Counted from the first letter of the stretch, positions 45,063 through 55,108 are shown. The stretch: DNA of 64,000 nucleotides from Natronobacterium gregoryi SP2 (GCF_000230715.2 NC_019792.1:2356001-2420000), one strand, 5' to 3'. Numbers and translations: made by a program. The notes: generated by a model from the letters alone, not told the origin.

Positions 45063-46028
45063 ATGAGTCAGCCAGACGTCGCCGTTCTCAGGGAAGGAAC
45101 GGAAGGACTCTCGATGGGGCCGTACGCCAAAGCCCTGCGCGAGCGACTTCCGGATCACACCGTCTCGCTCGCTCGAACGCCCCGGGAGGAACGCGAACTC
45201 ACCGCCACCGCGCGGGTCGTTACCGGCACGGGGATCGACGAGGACCTGCTCGCCGTCGCCACCCGACTCGAGTTGTTCGCCTGTGCTTTTTCCGGCACTG
45301 AACACCTGCCGAAGGCAGAACTCGCGGACCGCGGGGTCATCGTCACCAACGCAGGCGGTGTCCACGCGCCGGGGATCGCCGAACAGGCGATCGGCAACAT
45401 GCTCGCGTTCGCCCGGCGACTCCACGAGGGGTGGCGACGCACGGAACGCAACGAGTGGCGTCACTTCCAGTCAACCGAGTTTACGGGCAGCACCGTCACG
45501 ATCGTCGGCCTCGGCTCGATCGGCCAGGCGATCGCACAGCGCCTCGAGGGGTTCGAGGTGGAGACGATCGGCGTCCGGTACACGCCAGAGAAAGGCGGCC
45601 CGACTGACGAGGTCGTCGGCCTCGAGACGGGCACGATCCACGACGCGTTCGCCCGCAGCGAGTACGTCGTGCTCGCGTGTCCGCTGACCGACGAGACTCG
45701 TCGCCTCGTCGATGGGGAAGCGTTCGCGACGTTGCCACCCGAGGCCGTCCTGGTAAACGTCGCACGTGGCGGCATCGTCGACACCGACGCCCTGGTCGAC
45801 GCGCTCCAGCGGAACGCGATCCGCGGTGCCGCACTCGACGTCACCGATCCCGAACCGCTCCCGCCGGAGCACCCGCTGTGGGACCTCGGCAACTGTTTCA
45901 TCACGCCCCACACCGGCGGCCACACGCCGAACCACTGGGATCGGCTCGCTGACGTCGTCGCCCACAACGTCGAAGCGCTCGAGCACGGCGGCGACCTCGA
46001 GAACGTCGTCTTGACGCCCGACCGGTAG
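45063..46028 (+). CDS. D-2-hydroxyacid dehydrogenase
   Basis: A 321-residue NAD(P)-dependent dehydrogenase. The nucleotide-binding GLGSIGQAIAQRLEGF is in the middle. The catalytic Arg is in NVARGGIVD, Glu in DPEPLPPEHPLW and His in ITPHTGGHTP. Substrate specificity (glyoxylate, phosphoglycerate or another 2-oxoacid) cannot be decided. The start at 45063 was chosen from the conserved MSQPDVAVL; the frame is open upstream. Confidence 0.93.
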   Translation: MSQPDVAVLREGTEGLSMGPYAKALRERLPDHTVSLARTPREERELTATARVVTGTGIDEDLLAVATRLELFACAFSGTEHLPKAELADRGVIVTNAGGVHAPGIAEQAIGNMLAFARRLHEGWRRTERNEWRHFQSTEFTGSTVTIVGLGSIGQAIAQRLEGFEVETIGVRYTPEKGGPTDEVVGLETGTIHDAFARSEYVVLACPLTDETRRLVDGEAFATLPPEAVLVNVARGGIVDTDALVDALQRNAIRGAALDVTDPEPLPPEHPLWDLGNCFITPHTGGHTPNHWDRLADVVAHNVEALEHGGDLENVVLTPDR

Positions 46029-46099
46029 CTCTCGCTCGCGGAGGTCGCTTTGGCGACGGAACCACCCCGATTAAGGCACACCGGTTCGTCCCGCCGGAT

Positions 46100-46645
46100 A
46101 TGGCACTACTCGAGACAGTCGTGATCGCGTTCTGGGCGATGTTGCCCGCCTACGTACCGAACAATGCGGCGGTGCTCGCCGGCGGCGGCCGACCGATCGA
46201 CGGCGGCCGGACCTGGGGAGACAAACGCGTCCTCGGCGACGGCAAGACCTGGCGCGGCACCGCGGCGGGAATCGCGGCGGGGCTTGCGCTTGCGGCCATT
46301 CTCACACTTCTCGTCGACGACGTGAGTGCCACTCTCGGGTTCGCGGTACCGGCCTTCGAACCGCTGGCGGCGCTCGGTCTCGCGGCCGGAGCGATGCTCG
46401 GAGACGTGCTCGCTTCCTTCCTCAAGCGACGCACGGGACGCCAACGTGGCGCGATGTTCCCCGGCGTCGACCAGTTGGACTTCGTGATCGTCTCGCTGCC
46501 GCTTACTGCCCTGCTCGCAACCGAGTGGTTCCTCGAGTGGTTCACCTGGGACGTGATCCTCGTCGTCGTCGTGCTCACGCCCGTTCTGCACGTGACGACG
46601 AACGTGATCGCGTACAAACTCGGGCTGAAGGACGAACCCTGGTAG
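46100..46645 (+). CDS. carS: CDP-archaeol synthase
   Basis: A 181-residue membrane enzyme that makes CDP-archaeol from CTP and unsaturated archaetidic acid, a key step in archaeal lipids. It has about five hydrophobic segments, PAYVPNNAAVLAGGGRPIDG near the start and the cytidylyltransferase motif GDVLASFLKRRTG...PGVDQLDFVI. The length and pattern match archaeal CarS. It converges directly with the hydrolase gene, with no bases between stops. Confidence 0.94.
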   Translation: MALLETVVIAFWAMLPAYVPNNAAVLAGGGRPIDGGRTWGDKRVLGDGKTWRGTAAGIAAGLALAAILTLLVDDVSATLGFAVPAFEPLAALGLAAGAMLGDVLASFLKRRTGRQRGAMFPGVDQLDFVIVSLPLTALLATEWFLEWFTWDVILVVVVLTPVLHVTTNVIAYKLGLKDEPW

Positions 46646-47605
46646 TTATTCGAGTTCCGTCTGGAGATCCGTCACGACCTCGTCGTAAGCCTCGTGGGCA
46701 CGCTCGAGGTCGATCGGCTCGCCGATCATCCCGACGAAGCCGTGGACGACGTCGTCGTAGTGGTGGTGTGAGACGGAGACGCCGTCGGCCTCGAGTCGGT
46801 CGGCGTAGGCCCCGCCGTCGTCACGCAGCGGATCGAAGCCGGCGGTGACGATCGTCGCCGGCGGCAGTCCCGAGAGGTCGTGGGCGCGTCGAGGGAGTGC
46901 GTAGACGTTCCCTCGATCGATCTCGTCCTCGAGGTAGTGGTCGACGAACCAGTCGATCTCGTCTTTCGTCAGAACGTACCCTTCCGCGTTCTCCTCGTAG
47001 GCGGGCGTCTCGGTCACGTCGCCCGTGCTCGGATAGAGCAGCACCTGATACGCCGGTCGAGGACCGTCTCGATCCCGGGCGAGCAGCGCCGTCGCAGTCG
47101 CCAGGTTTCCACCCGCGCTGTCGCCGGCGAGGACGATCCGGTCGGGGTCGGCGTCCAGTTCGGCGGCGTTCTCGCCTGCCCACTCGAGGGCGGCGTAACA
47201 GTCCTCCAGACCCGCGGGGAACGGGTGTTCTGGTGCGGGCCGGTAGTCGACGCTGACGACGGCGTACCCCGACTCGGCAGCGAGTTTCCGACAGGTCACG
47301 TCGTGGGTCTCTACGCTGCCGATGACCCAGCCGCCGCCGTGGAAGTAGAGAATCAGCGGTTCCTCGCCGGGGCCGGCCCGTGGCTCGTAGTACCTGATCG
47401 CTATCTCGCCGTCGGGGCCGTCGATCGTTCGGTCCTCGACGGCGTGGAGGTCGAACACAACCTCCTTGCCGACGCGCAACTGGTCGAACAGCTGGCGTGC
47501 CGTTTCGGGCGACACCTCCCCAAAGTCGGGGACGTCGACCGAGTCGTACATCTCGAGGAACTGCTGAACGTCCGGGTGGGGTTCGTCCGCACGCGGTAGT
47601 GTCAT
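46646..47605 (-). CDS. Alpha/beta hydrolase (hormone-sensitive-lipase type esterase)
   Basis: A 319-residue esterase. The oxyanion-hole motif [10 protein letters not shown] is followed by [18 protein letters not shown], the nucleophile elbow GDSAGGNLA, and the acid/base pair in [10 protein letters not shown] and DDVVHGFVG. This is the HSL (bHSL/Est) family acting on short acyl esters. The start at 47605 was taken from [20 protein letters not shown]. Confidence 0.93.
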   Translation of the reverse strand: MTLPRADEPHPDVQQFLEMYDSVDVPDFGEVSPETARQLFDQLRVGKEVVFDLHAVEDRTIDGPDGEIAIRYYEPRAGPGEEPLILYFHGGGWVIGSVETHDVTCRKLAAESGYAVVSVDYRPAPEHPFPAGLEDCYAALEWAGENAAELDADPDRIVLAGDSAGGNLATATALLARDRDGPRPAYQVLLYPSTGDVTETPAYEENAEGYVLTKDEIDWFVDHYLEDEIDRGNVYALPRRAHDLSGLPPATIVTAGFDPLRDDGGAYADRLEADGVSVSHHHYDDVVHGFVGMIGEPIDLERAHEAYDEVVTDLQTELE

Positions 47606-47696
47606 CGGTCGAATTGTTTTCACGTCGGCGCAAAAAGCTACGGCTCGCTGTGCCGTTCCACACTGCTTATTTCGGTGGGACTCGCCCTTTCGAGCA

Positions 47697-48224
47697 ATGA
47701 CGAACCAGGAACTCATCGACGCCCTGCGGGCGGCCGAGGCCGTCCAGTTCGGCGAGTTCGAACTGTCCCACGGCGGCACGAGCGAGTACTACGTCGACAA
47801 GTACCTCTTCGAGACCAACCCCGACTGCCTCGAGGCCGTCGCCGAGGCGTTTGCCGACCGCGTCGACGGCGACGACAAGCTCGCGGGCGTCGCCCTCGGT
47901 GCGGTACCGCTCGCGGCGGCGACCAGCGTCGCGGCCGGCGTTCCCTACGTCATCGCGCGCAAGCAGCGCAAGGACTACGGCACCGCGAACCTGATCGAGG
48001 GCCGACTCGAGGAGGGCGAGGAGGTCGTCGTCTTAGAGGACATCGTGACGACGGGGACGAGTCTCGTCGACGCAATCGAGGCGCTTCGCGAGGCCGGTGC
48101 GACCGTCGACCGGGCGCTCGTCGTGGTCGACCGCGAAGAGGGCGGCCGCGAGAACGTCGAGGACGCCGACGTCGAAATGGAGTCGCTGGTGACGGCGAGT
48201 GAACTACTCGCCGACCGGGAGTGA
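47697..48224 (+). CDS. pyrE: Orotate phosphoribosyltransferase
   Basis: A 175-residue type I PRTase that joins orotate and PRPP to give OMP in pyrimidine synthesis. The PRPP loop is [39 protein letters not shown] carries the catalytic lysines of the flexible loop. [19 protein letters not shown] is the family start. It lies just before the proline operon. Confidence 0.95.
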   Translation: MTNQELIDALRAAEAVQFGEFELSHGGTSEYYVDKYLFETNPDCLEAVAEAFADRVDGDDKLAGVALGAVPLAAATSVAAGVPYVIARKQRKDYGTANLIEGRLEEGEEVVVLEDIVTTGTSLVDAIEALREAGATVDRALVVVDREEGGRENVEDADVEMESLVTASELLADRE

Positions 48225-48292
48225 TACACCCTCGACAGTACGTGCCCGAAACCAAAGGTGTATGACCGCCTCGTCACATCAACTGGGGTAGG

Positions 48293-49069
48293 ATGACAGA
48301 TGTGAGCGTCATCGGCTGTGGAAACATGGGGAGTGCCCTGATACAGGGCCTTGCCGCGTCCGGCAAACACACGTTGACGGCGTGTGACCTGGACCCGGAC
48401 GCACTCGCGGCGGTCGAGGCGTACAGTTCGCAGACCACGGACGATCCCACGGTGGCGACGGAAGCAGCCGTCGTCGTCGTCGCGGTGAAACCGGCCGTCG
48501 TCGAAGCCGTTCTCAAGTCGATCGACCTGTCGGAAGACCAGACGCTGGTCTCGTTCGCGGCGGGCGTCTCGACGGAGTTCGTCGAACAGTACACCGACGC
48601 GACGGTCGTTCGCGTGATGCCGAACCTCGCGGCCGAGACGAGGACGATGGCCGCGGCAGTGACCGAACACAGCGTCACCGACGAGGTACGGGAACTGCTC
48701 GACGACGTCGGCGAGTTCGTCGAGATCGACGAGGATCGGATGGACGTCGCGACCGCCGTCAACGGCAGTGGCCCTGCCTTCGTCTACTATCTGCTCGACG
48801 CGATGGCCCAGGCGGGCGTCGACCGCGGTCTCGAGCCGGAGCAGGCACGACTCCTCGCAGCACAGACGTTCAAGGGCGCCGCCGAGACCGTGTTGCGCAC
48901 CGATCGACCGATCGACGAGATGATCGACGCGGTCTGTTCGCCAAACGGGACGACCATCGAGGGGATGGACGTCCTCTGGGAGAGCGAGGCCGACGAGGCC
49001 GTGACGGAAGCGGTGACGGCGGCGGCAGAACGTTCGGCAGAACTCGCAGTCGAGGCAGAAAATGAGTGA
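48293..49069 (+). CDS. proC: Pyrroline-5-carboxylate reductase
   Basis: A 258-residue NADPH enzyme for the last step of proline synthesis. The Rossmann motif [14 protein letters not shown] is at 7-20. [18 protein letters not shown] and the C-terminal signature [15 protein letters not shown]...[10 protein letters not shown] follow. It is the first gene of proC-proB-proA. Its last 8 bases overlap proB, so the three are translationally coupled. Confidence 0.96.
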   Translation: MTDVSVIGCGNMGSALIQGLAASGKHTLTACDLDPDALAAVEAYSSQTTDDPTVATEAAVVVVAVKPAVVEAVLKSIDLSEDQTLVSFAAGVSTEFVEQYTDATVVRVMPNLAAETRTMAAAVTEHSVTDEVRELLDDVGEFVEIDEDRMDVATAVNGSGPAFVYYLLDAMAQAGVDRGLEPEQARLLAAQTFKGAAETVLRTDRPIDEMIDAVCSPNGTTIEGMDVLWESEADEAVTEAVTAAAERSAELAVEAENE

Positions 49070-49895
49070 CTCGACGGGGGCGGAGATGGTCGAAGCGGCA
49101 CGAGAACAGGCAGCTGACGCCGACCGCGTCGTCGTCAAGGCAGGAACGAATTCGCTGACCGACGAGGAGTCCAACTTAGACGACGAGAAACTCGACAAAC
49201 TCGTCGACGACGTCGCCGACCTCCGGAAGCGGGGCAAAGACGTGATCCTTGTCTCCTCGGGTGCCGTCGGCGCCGGCAAGGGACGGGTCGGCTACACCGG
49301 CGAAACCGTCGAGGAATCGCAGGCGCTGTCGACCGTCGGACAGAGCCACCTGATGCACCGGTACACCGAGAGCTTCGACCGGTACGACACGAAGGTCGCA
49401 CAGATCCTGGTGAGCCAACAGGATCTCGAGAACACCGATCGGTTCACCAACTTCCGGAACACGATCGAGACGCTGCTCGAGTGGGACATCGTCCCGATCA
49501 TCAACGAGAACGACGCGGTCGCGACCGAGGAGATCCGGATCGGTGACAACGACATGCTCTCCTCGTCGGTCGCGATCGGGATCGACATTGACCTGCTCGT
49601 GACGCTCACCGATGTCGGCGGCGTCTACACCGGGAATCCGAAGGAAGACCCCGACGCGGAACGCATCGAGGCCGTCGGCGACAACTACGACGAGGTCCAG
49701 GGGGTTATCGACGGCAGCTCGACCGAGACGTTCGGCGGCATCCAGACCAAGGTCCAGGGCGCCCGCAAGGTCAGCGAACACGGGAACCCGGCGATCATCG
49801 CCAAGTCTACCGAGCCGAACATCTTGAAAAAAATCGCTACTGGCAAGCCCGTGGGGACGGTATTCGTTCCTATAAACGGTGTCACCGATGAGTGA
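49062..49895 (+). CDS. proB: Glutamate 5-kinase
   Basis: A 277-residue amino-acid kinase that phosphorylates glutamate to start proline synthesis. It has [40 protein letters not shown] and the [13 protein letters not shown] loop. The C-terminal PUA domain of many bacterial enzymes is absent, which usually changes feedback inhibition by proline. It overlaps proC and proA by 8 bp each. Confidence 0.96.
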   Translation: MSDSTGAEMVEAAREQAADADRVVVKAGTNSLTDEESNLDDEKLDKLVDDVADLRKRGKDVILVSSGAVGAGKGRVGYTGETVEESQALSTVGQSHLMHRYTESFDRYDTKVAQILVSQQDLENTDRFTNFRNTIETLLEWDIVPIINENDAVATEEIRIGDNDMLSSSVAIGIDIDLLVTLTDVGGVYTGNPKEDPDAERIEAVGDNYDEVQGVIDGSSTETFGGIQTKVQGARKVSEHGNPAIIAKSTEPNILKKIATGKPVGTVFVPINGVTDE

Positions 49896-51225
49896 GAAAC
49901 CGATCGAAACTAAAGTCGACGAGGCACAGACCGCAGCCTTAGAGCTCGCGACGCTGTCCGACGAGCGACGACGTGCGGGCCTCGAGGCGATCGCCGACGC
50001 GATCGACGAGCACCACGACGAGATTCTCGCGGCCAACGAGAAAGACGTCACCGAGGCCGAGAAGCTACTCGAGGCAGGCGAGTACAGCCAGGCGCTGGTC
50101 GACCGGCTGAAACTCTCCGCGTCGAAACTCGAGGACATCTCCGAGATGGTCCGCAGCGTCGCCGCCCAGGAGGACCCACTCGAGAAGACCCTGGAGGCGC
50201 GACGGCTCGACGAAGATCTGGAACTGTACAAGGTCGCCGTTCCCATCGGCGTCGTCGGGACGGTCTTCGAGTCCCGGCCCGATGCGCTGGTCCAGATCGC
50301 CGCGCTCGGACTCAGGTCCGGCAACGCCGTCATCCTCAAGGGTGGCAGCGAGGCGGCCCACTCCAACCGGGTGCTGTTCGAGATCATCGAGGAAGCGACC
50401 GCCACGGCCGACGTTCCCGACGGCTGGGCCCAGCAGATCGAGGCCCGCGAGGACGTCGACGCCATGCTCGCGATGGACGATTCGATCGACCTGCTGATGC
50501 CCCGTGGCAGTTCCGCGTTCGTCTCGTACATTCAGGACAACACGAGCATCCCCGTGCTCGGCCACACCGAAGGCGTCTGTCACGTCTTCGTCGACGGCGA
50601 GGCCAACCTCGAGATGGCCGAGGAGATCGCCTTCGACGCGAAAGTGCAGTATCCTGCCGTGTGTAACGCCGTCGAGACGCTTTTGGTCCACGAGGACGTC
50701 GCCACGGACTTCCTCCCCGGGATCGTCGAACGCTACGAGGACGCCGACGTCGAACTGCGCGGCGACGAGGCCACCCGCGAGGTCGTCGACGTCGATCCCG
50801 TTACCGACGACGACTGGAACACCGAGTACGGTGACCTCGAGCTCTCGATCAAAGTCGTCGACTCGCTGTCGGCCGCCATGGGCCACATCACCGAGTACGG
50901 CTCCAAGCACACGGAGTCGATCGTCACCGAGGACGCCGACCGCGCCGCACGCTTCATGCGCGGGCTCGACTCCGCGAGCGTCTACCACAACGCCTCGACG
51001 CGGTTCGCCGACGGCTACCGGTACGGCCTCGGCGCGGAGGTCGGCATCTCCACCGGCAAGATCCACGCCCGCGGTCCCGTCGGCCTCGAGGGACTGACGA
51101 CCTACAAGTACCATCTCGAGGGCGACGGCCAACTCGTCGCGACCTACGCCGGCGAAGACGCGAAGCCGTACCTCCACGAGGAGTTCGACGCGGAGTGGAC
51201 GCCGGGCCGGCTCTCCGAGAAGTAG
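49888..51225 (+). CDS. proA: Gamma-glutamyl phosphate reductase
   Basis: A 445-residue aldehyde-dehydrogenase-fold enzyme reducing gamma-glutamyl phosphate. It has [32 protein letters not shown], the catalytic Cys in [15 protein letters not shown] and [20 protein letters not shown]. The ATG at 49888 overlaps proB by 8 bases. A GTG at 49879 would add three residues and is less likely. Confidence 0.96.
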   Translation: MSEKPIETKVDEAQTAALELATLSDERRRAGLEAIADAIDEHHDEILAANEKDVTEAEKLLEAGEYSQALVDRLKLSASKLEDISEMVRSVAAQEDPLEKTLEARRLDEDLELYKVAVPIGVVGTVFESRPDALVQIAALGLRSGNAVILKGGSEAAHSNRVLFEIIEEATATADVPDGWAQQIEAREDVDAMLAMDDSIDLLMPRGSSAFVSYIQDNTSIPVLGHTEGVCHVFVDGEANLEMAEEIAFDAKVQYPAVCNAVETLLVHEDVATDFLPGIVERYEDADVELRGDEATREVVDVDPVTDDDWNTEYGDLELSIKVVDSLSAAMGHITEYGSKHTESIVTEDADRAARFMRGLDSASVYHNASTRFADGYRYGLGAEVGISTGKIHARGPVGLEGLTTYKYHLEGDGQLVATYAGEDAKPYLHEEFDAEWTPGRLSEK

Positions 51226-51553
51226 CGTCGCTGTCGTACGAAGTTCACTCGGCTGATTTGGTATCGGGCTTTGTGGGTCCTTGTAGTCGGAAACCGATAC
51301 CGGAACGGGGACTACTCATCGGGAGTAGCACTCCCGCTCATAGTTTTGGTTTACTTCTATCCGATAGGTGGGATATAGGGTCTGCTGAATACAGAGCGCG
51401 AATGTGGCAAAATGTAGATTTTGTCAGGCCATGCCGTTACTGGTTAGGAAATCGGACCTATGTTTATCGATGGCTTTCCGTGATCGACCGATGATCCGAC
51501 GGCGAATCGGGCTAGTATATTAACTGGAGGCCATCATATCGCTGTTTACGAAC
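51226..51553. other. Gene-free stretch after proA
   Basis: No ORF with haloarchaeal codon use is seen. Base composition falls and the sequence includes TAGTATATTAACTGG at about 51513, a TATA-like promoter about 35 bp before the ATG of the interrupted gene at 51554. The GGGTCTGCTGAATACAGAG near 51378 could be an old insertion-sequence end, but no partner end was found. Confidence 0.4.
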
Positions 51554-51661
51554 ATGCGTGTGAAACGAATAGCCGGGTTGACGGCCGTCTGGTTGGGTGG
51601 AATGATGGCCATACGCGGCGCTTCGACAGCCGGTTTCTCGCTTTCACTTGGTTTTTTGGGA

Positions 51662-52662
51662 CGCTCTTCTGTAGGAGATTGTTGATACCGCTCAGCTGTC
51701 GCTGTAGAATCGAAGAGAGCAAGGACACCGCGTTAGCGGTGTCCGTTAGGCATGATCCCGCTAGATGTGTTTGGGTCGGAATCGGTCGCAGCGGACCTGT
51801 TAGAGCAGGTTCGCTGGCGTAACGGTGTTACTTGCCCTCGCTGCCGTTCTGACCTGACGGTCAAGAACGGCAGCTATGGGCACTTTCAGCGCTATCTCTG
51901 TAAGAATTGCGACCGCACGTTCAACGACAAGACCGGCACAATCTTCGCCCATTCGAAAGTCGCACTCAGAAAGTGGCTGTTCTCGATTTACGCGTTTCTC
52001 CGGTTTAACACGAGTCTTCGTCAACTTCAGATAGAGATCGACGTCCAGTACAAAACGATCTACCAGCGCGTCGAGCGCTTCACGAAGGCGCTTGATGCAC
52101 CTTCGCTTGACCTTGTCGGACCGGTCGAAATCGATGAAGTCTACGTTTCTGCAGGGCTGAAAGGCCGCGAGCGCGACCAAGAGTCGCGCTCGCGTGGCCT
52201 GTCCACGCGTGGGCGAGGAACGTACGAGCAGGACAAACCGCCGGTGTTTACGATCGTCGATCGTGGCACCGGCGACCGATACGTGATCCCAGCGAAATCA
52301 GCCGACGAATCGACGATTCGGCTCCTTCTCGAAAACCGTCAGAAGGAGCCACTGACCGTCTATACTGACGGATTTCGTGCCTACGATCCACTGGCCGAGG
52401 ACGACGCATTCGACCGCGAATACGTCGTCCACGGCGACGGCGAATACGCCAACGAAAACGTACACGTCAACACCTGCGAGAGCCACGGATCGCTGCTGCG
52501 ACCGTGGCTCTCGCCTCATCGAGGCATCTCAAAAGACAAGCTCACACAGTATCTCCGAGCGTTCCAACTTCGACGAAAGCTACTGCGGAAACCAGGGAGA
52601 GAAGCGCTCAAACACGCTATCAAAGCGACGCTATGAGATCAACAAAGTGCTACACAAGAGCG
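51662..52662 (+). mobile_element. IS1595-family insertion sequence
   Basis: About 1,001 bp between direct repeats TTTTTGGGA (51653-51661 and 52663-52671), matching the 8-bp duplication typical of this family plus one ambiguous base. Terminal inverted repeats are CGCTCTTCTGTAGGAGATTG at the left and CGCTCTTGTGTAGCACTTTG (reverse complement of the right end). It carries one transposase gene. Just before that gene a perfect 9-bp hairpin (GGACACCGC-GTTA-GCGGTGTCC, 51723-51744) may limit translation from transcripts entering from outside. Confidence 0.9.
51752..52636 (+). CDS. IS1595-family transposase
   Basis: A 294-residue transposase. An N-terminal zinc ribbon (CPRCRSDLTV...YLCKNCDRTF, about 28-58) and HTH region precede the catalytic core. 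The core shows VGPVEIDEVYVSAG, VYTDGFRAYDPL and a late NTCESHGSLLRPWLSPHRGIS with the Asn/His residues of the DDNK/H-type active site. It is intact and probably functional. The ISXO2-like layout is typical of haloarchaeal IS1595 elements. Confidence 0.92.
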   Translation: MIPLDVFGSESVAADLLEQVRWRNGVTCPRCRSDLTVKNGSYGHFQRYLCKNCDRTFNDKTGTIFAHSKVALRKWLFSIYAFLRFNTSLRQLQIEIDVQYKTIYQRVERFTKALDAPSLDLVGPVEIDEVYVSAGLKGRERDQESRSRGLSTRGRGTYEQDKPPVFTIVDRGTGDRYVIPAKSADESTIRLLLENRQKEPLTVYTDGFRAYDPLAEDDAFDREYVVHGDGEYANENVHVNTCESHGSLLRPWLSPHRGISKDKLTQYLRAFQLRRKLLRKPGREALKHAIKATL

Positions 52663-52984
52663 TTTTTGGGAAGTGTGCTAGGTGGGTTTTTGGTTCTATT
52701 TTCCGGCATCTGGTTGATCGTGAGAGACGAAGAACTTCCCGAAGATACAGGAGAGCGACTCATTCCGAGGCGGTGGGAATGGTATGCCATCTCCATATTT
52801 TTCACTATCGGTGCTGTAACCTACACCGTCGAACTACTCGGTATCGTTACGTTCTAATCTCGGCGGGTATCGTCCAATGTCACACTGATGCTCCTCTGCT
52901 TCGAATAGCAGGTAGACTGAACGATTAGTTCCTCAAATTCGACGTCCAACAAGCGATGTCGCTGTGCTGCATCCATCCTCTATC

Positions 52985-53415
52985 TTCTTCCAAGGAGAGA
53001 ATCCCGCCGTTTACGACGGGCGTGAATCCGACACCGCCGACACAGACCACGTTCAGCAGCTATACGGATATTTAAGTCGAATCGCCTCGTAGTATGACGT
53101 ACACCGAGGCGGCATGACCGCCCACCTAATCGGACAATATCGGGACTCCGAGGCCCAGAACGTTCGAAACACTCTCGAACCGCTGTGGTGTCTCGGCCAA
53201 GATAACTCCGAGTCCCCTGCCGGGATAGGAGTAACGGCGGTGTGGCCCCGTCCTCAGAAATCGTTGATTTCTGATGGGTTGCACGAGAACGCCGTTCTCG
53301 TGAACGCCATCGGCCCGTCATACCGACGAGTCGCAAACCAGCAAATATCCCAACCCAGCGGTACGGTGCCGTGGGAAGCCTCGCCGCTCACGGCGAGGAG
53401 GAGGTCACATCTTGT
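52985..53415 (+). mobile_element. IS200/IS605-like remnant (internally deleted tnpB-type element)
   Basis: The left part has GAGAGAATCCCGCCGTTTAC with a short hairpin. The right part has GTGGGAAGCCTCGCCGCTCA continuing as CGGCGAGG (perfect 8-bp stem), which resembles the right end of haloarchaeal tnpB elements. Between are small hairpins (CAGAAATC-GTT-GATTTCTG, GAGAAC-GCC-GTTCTC) but no tnpA or tnpB frame. I read it as a palindrome-associated non-autonomous derivative that may retain an omega-RNA-like 3' part. The assignment is by eye; 52858-52984 has nothing. Confidence 0.4.
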
Positions 53416-53429
53416 ACACCCATTTCAAC

Positions 53430-53806
53430 ATGTCCGTGATCTGCCACGCTGGAACGTACGAGGAGCTACGTTAATCCGTATCAGAAAGCCCCCGCTCGCT
53501 CGAGTCGGGGGGCTCGCTGCGATCCTCGGCTCGCGACGCTCGCCTCCGGTTCTTCCGTCGCCCGCCTTCCTCGAGTGAGCGGCCCCTTTCGTTCCCACCC
53601 GACCACTCCCTCCCCAGCCGACTCGTTCGCTCGCGGGCTCACGGTCTCCGGCCGTTCGCCTTCCGCGACGCTCCGCGTCGTGCTCTCGCTCACTCGTCCC
53701 TCGCACGCTATCAGCGGAGTGCCCCCGCTTCTGCTCGGGCACTCCGTCAGCGCGCCAAAGCCAAATTTGTGTTCGCACACGTGCTTGCCCGGACGAGCGA
53801 AACGTC
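53430..53806. other. GC-rich gene-free stretch
   Basis: About 375 bp of CTCG/GAGC-rich sequence without a credible gene. It contains the sequence related to 20262-20334 in reverse, a 10-base palindrome-family end (AATCCGTATCAG, about 53474), and GCGGAGTGCCC...GGGCACTCCG, which can form a 10-bp hairpin near 53713-53750. It appears to be old repeat debris. Confidence 0.4.
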
Positions 53807-53892
53807 TGATACGGTTTACTGTAAGTCATTTCCGGCACAACCGCGACCCGGGCGGCGGTTGCGCCGGTAAATCGTTACAGCAATCCGTATGA
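53807..53892 (+). repeat. Dispersed palindromic repeat, copy 6
   Basis: It runs from TGATACGGTTTACTGTAAGTC to TACAGCAATCCGTATGA. The inner arms GGCACAACCGC and GCGGTTGCGCC form the core stem. It abuts the non-coding 5' region of the IS110 element. Confidence 0.8.
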
Positions 53893-54115
53893 ATCCAGTG
53901 CAAACGTAGTATACAGAATCCATGAAAATCCCGCAGCTAAGGGCCTAGGCCGTGAACGAGGCACTAGGGACTGGCTGAGACCGAAACTCATGCGGTGCGA
54001 AAAGCACGTTATCAGAGAATGGTCCGAGCCCGTGACAAGACGCGGAATCTTGTGCCATCGAGCACGTATAGGAGGATCTCTCTCGTTCACGCCACAGTCC
54101 CAACGGAGGCGTCCT
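53893..54115 (+). ncRNA. Candidate bridge-RNA region of the IS110 element
   Basis: IS110-group elements encode a bridge RNA in the non-coding end upstream of the recombinase gene. This 223-bp gap before the IS110 gene has no ORF and can form hairpins such as GTGC-GAAAA-GCAC (about 53996) and GTGC-CATCGA-GCAC (about 54055). Boundaries and loops cannot be set by eye. Function is inferred from the family. Confidence 0.35.
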
Positions 54116-55108
54116 ATGTACCTCGGAATAGACACCCACACACGATACTCGCAAGTTGCCGTCGTGGACGACGACGGCAACTTGCAAGACGAGATCCGCT
54201 TGCCAAACGATCGTCTTGACGAACTCGCCGAACAGTACGCCGGTGGCGAAGCTGCGATCGAAGCATCTGGCCACTACCGGCCGCTGTACGAGATGCTCGA
54301 CGAGCATCTCGACGTAACACTCGTTAACCCATCAAAGAACAGGGTTATCGCCGATGCGACGGTCAAGACCGATCGCATCGACGCGAAACGACTCGCACAC
54401 ATGCTTCGGGCAGACATGCTCGCTGAGAGCTACGTCCCGTCGGACGAGATCCGCACGTTGCGGGATCTCGTCCGAACGAGAAAGGCGCTTGTCGAAGAAC
54501 GGACAGCTGAGAAAAACCGCGTCAGAGCTGTCCTCAAGCGTACCGACAACGCCTACGACAGCGAGTTGTTCGGCCCGACTGGGCGAGAGTTCCTCGCGGA
54601 ACTCTCGCTCAGTGATGCTGATCGAACGATCGTCGAGGCACACCTCTCCGTGATCGACGAGTACGACGCACAGATTGAGAAGCTCGAAGCAAAGATCGAG
54701 CAGAAGACACTGGAATCGCCAGCAGCCCAGCGGCTGCTGGCGATTCCGGGTGTAGGCCAGTCCACGGCTGCGTTAATCGTTGCAGAAATCGGTGAAATTG
54801 ATCGGTTTGACCGGCAGGAAGAGTTGGTGAGTTACGCTGGACTCGATCCAATGGTTCACCAGTCCGGCGACATGGAAGTCCATGGAAGCATCAGCAAAGA
54901 GGGCTCAGCGCCACTGCGCTGGGCCCTCGTCCAATGTGCCCATGTTTCCGTCCGGTACGACGATTACCTCGGCAACTTCTACACACGGTTGAAACAGCGG
55001 AAAAACAAGCAGATAGCGATTGTTGCAACAGCTCGGAAGATGCTGGTCTCCATCTTCTACATGCTGAAGCGACAGGAACCGTACGATCCACCGGAGGTGA
55101 GTGCCTGA
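54116..55108 (+). CDS. IS110-family transposase (DEDD recombinase)
   Basis: A 330-residue recombinase. The N-terminal RuvC-like DEDD domain begins MYLGIDTHTRYSQVAVVDDD, with the remaining acids in EASGHYRPLYEML and TDRIDAKRLAHML. A coiled-coil linker (about 125-220) follows. The C-terminal Tnp domain has AIPGVGQSTAALIVAEIGEI and the catalytic-serine region SISKEGSAPLRWALVQ. It is intact. The start ATG at 54116 is preceded by GGAGGCGTCCT. Terminal inverted repeats are not expected in this family, so the element's ends are not defined. Confidence 0.92.
   Translation: MYLGIDTHTRYSQVAVVDDDGNLQDEIRLPNDRLDELAEQYAGGEAAIEASGHYRPLYEMLDEHLDVTLVNPSKNRVIADATVKTDRIDAKRLAHMLRADMLAESYVPSDEIRTLRDLVRTRKALVEERTAEKNRVRAVLKRTDNAYDSELFGPTGREFLAELSLSDADRTIVEAHLSVIDEYDAQIEKLEAKIEQKTLESPAAQRLLAIPGVGQSTAALIVAEIGEIDRFDRQEELVSYAGLDPMVHQSGDMEVHGSISKEGSAPLRWALVQCAHVSVRYDDYLGNFYTRLKQRKNKQIAIVATARKMLVSIFYMLKRQEPYDPPEVSA

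Larger units (their letters stand above)
51554..52857 (+). pseudogene. Small membrane-protein gene split by an IS1595 insertion
   Basis: Removing the insertion and one copy of the 9-bp target repeat joins 51554-51661 (36 codons, ending SLSLGFLG) in frame to 52672-52857 (starting SVLGGFLVLFSG, ending at TAA). The restored protein has 97 residues: a basic N-terminus (MRVKRIAG), hydrophobic segments around 9-50 and 75-97, and a charged loop VRDEELPEDTGERLIPRR. I do not recognise the family. The exact frame restoration shows the insertion is recent and the parent gene was intact. Confidence 0.85.

Noticed and set aside
49176-50531. 451-codon minus-strand frame across proB and proA
   Set aside because: It spans two overlapping conserved genes in antisense and has Ser/Arg-rich shadow composition.
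52504-52857. Independent 117-residue protein starting inside the transposase gene
   Set aside because: Its first part is an out-of-frame reading of the transposase. The real C-terminal half belongs to the gene interrupted by the IS.
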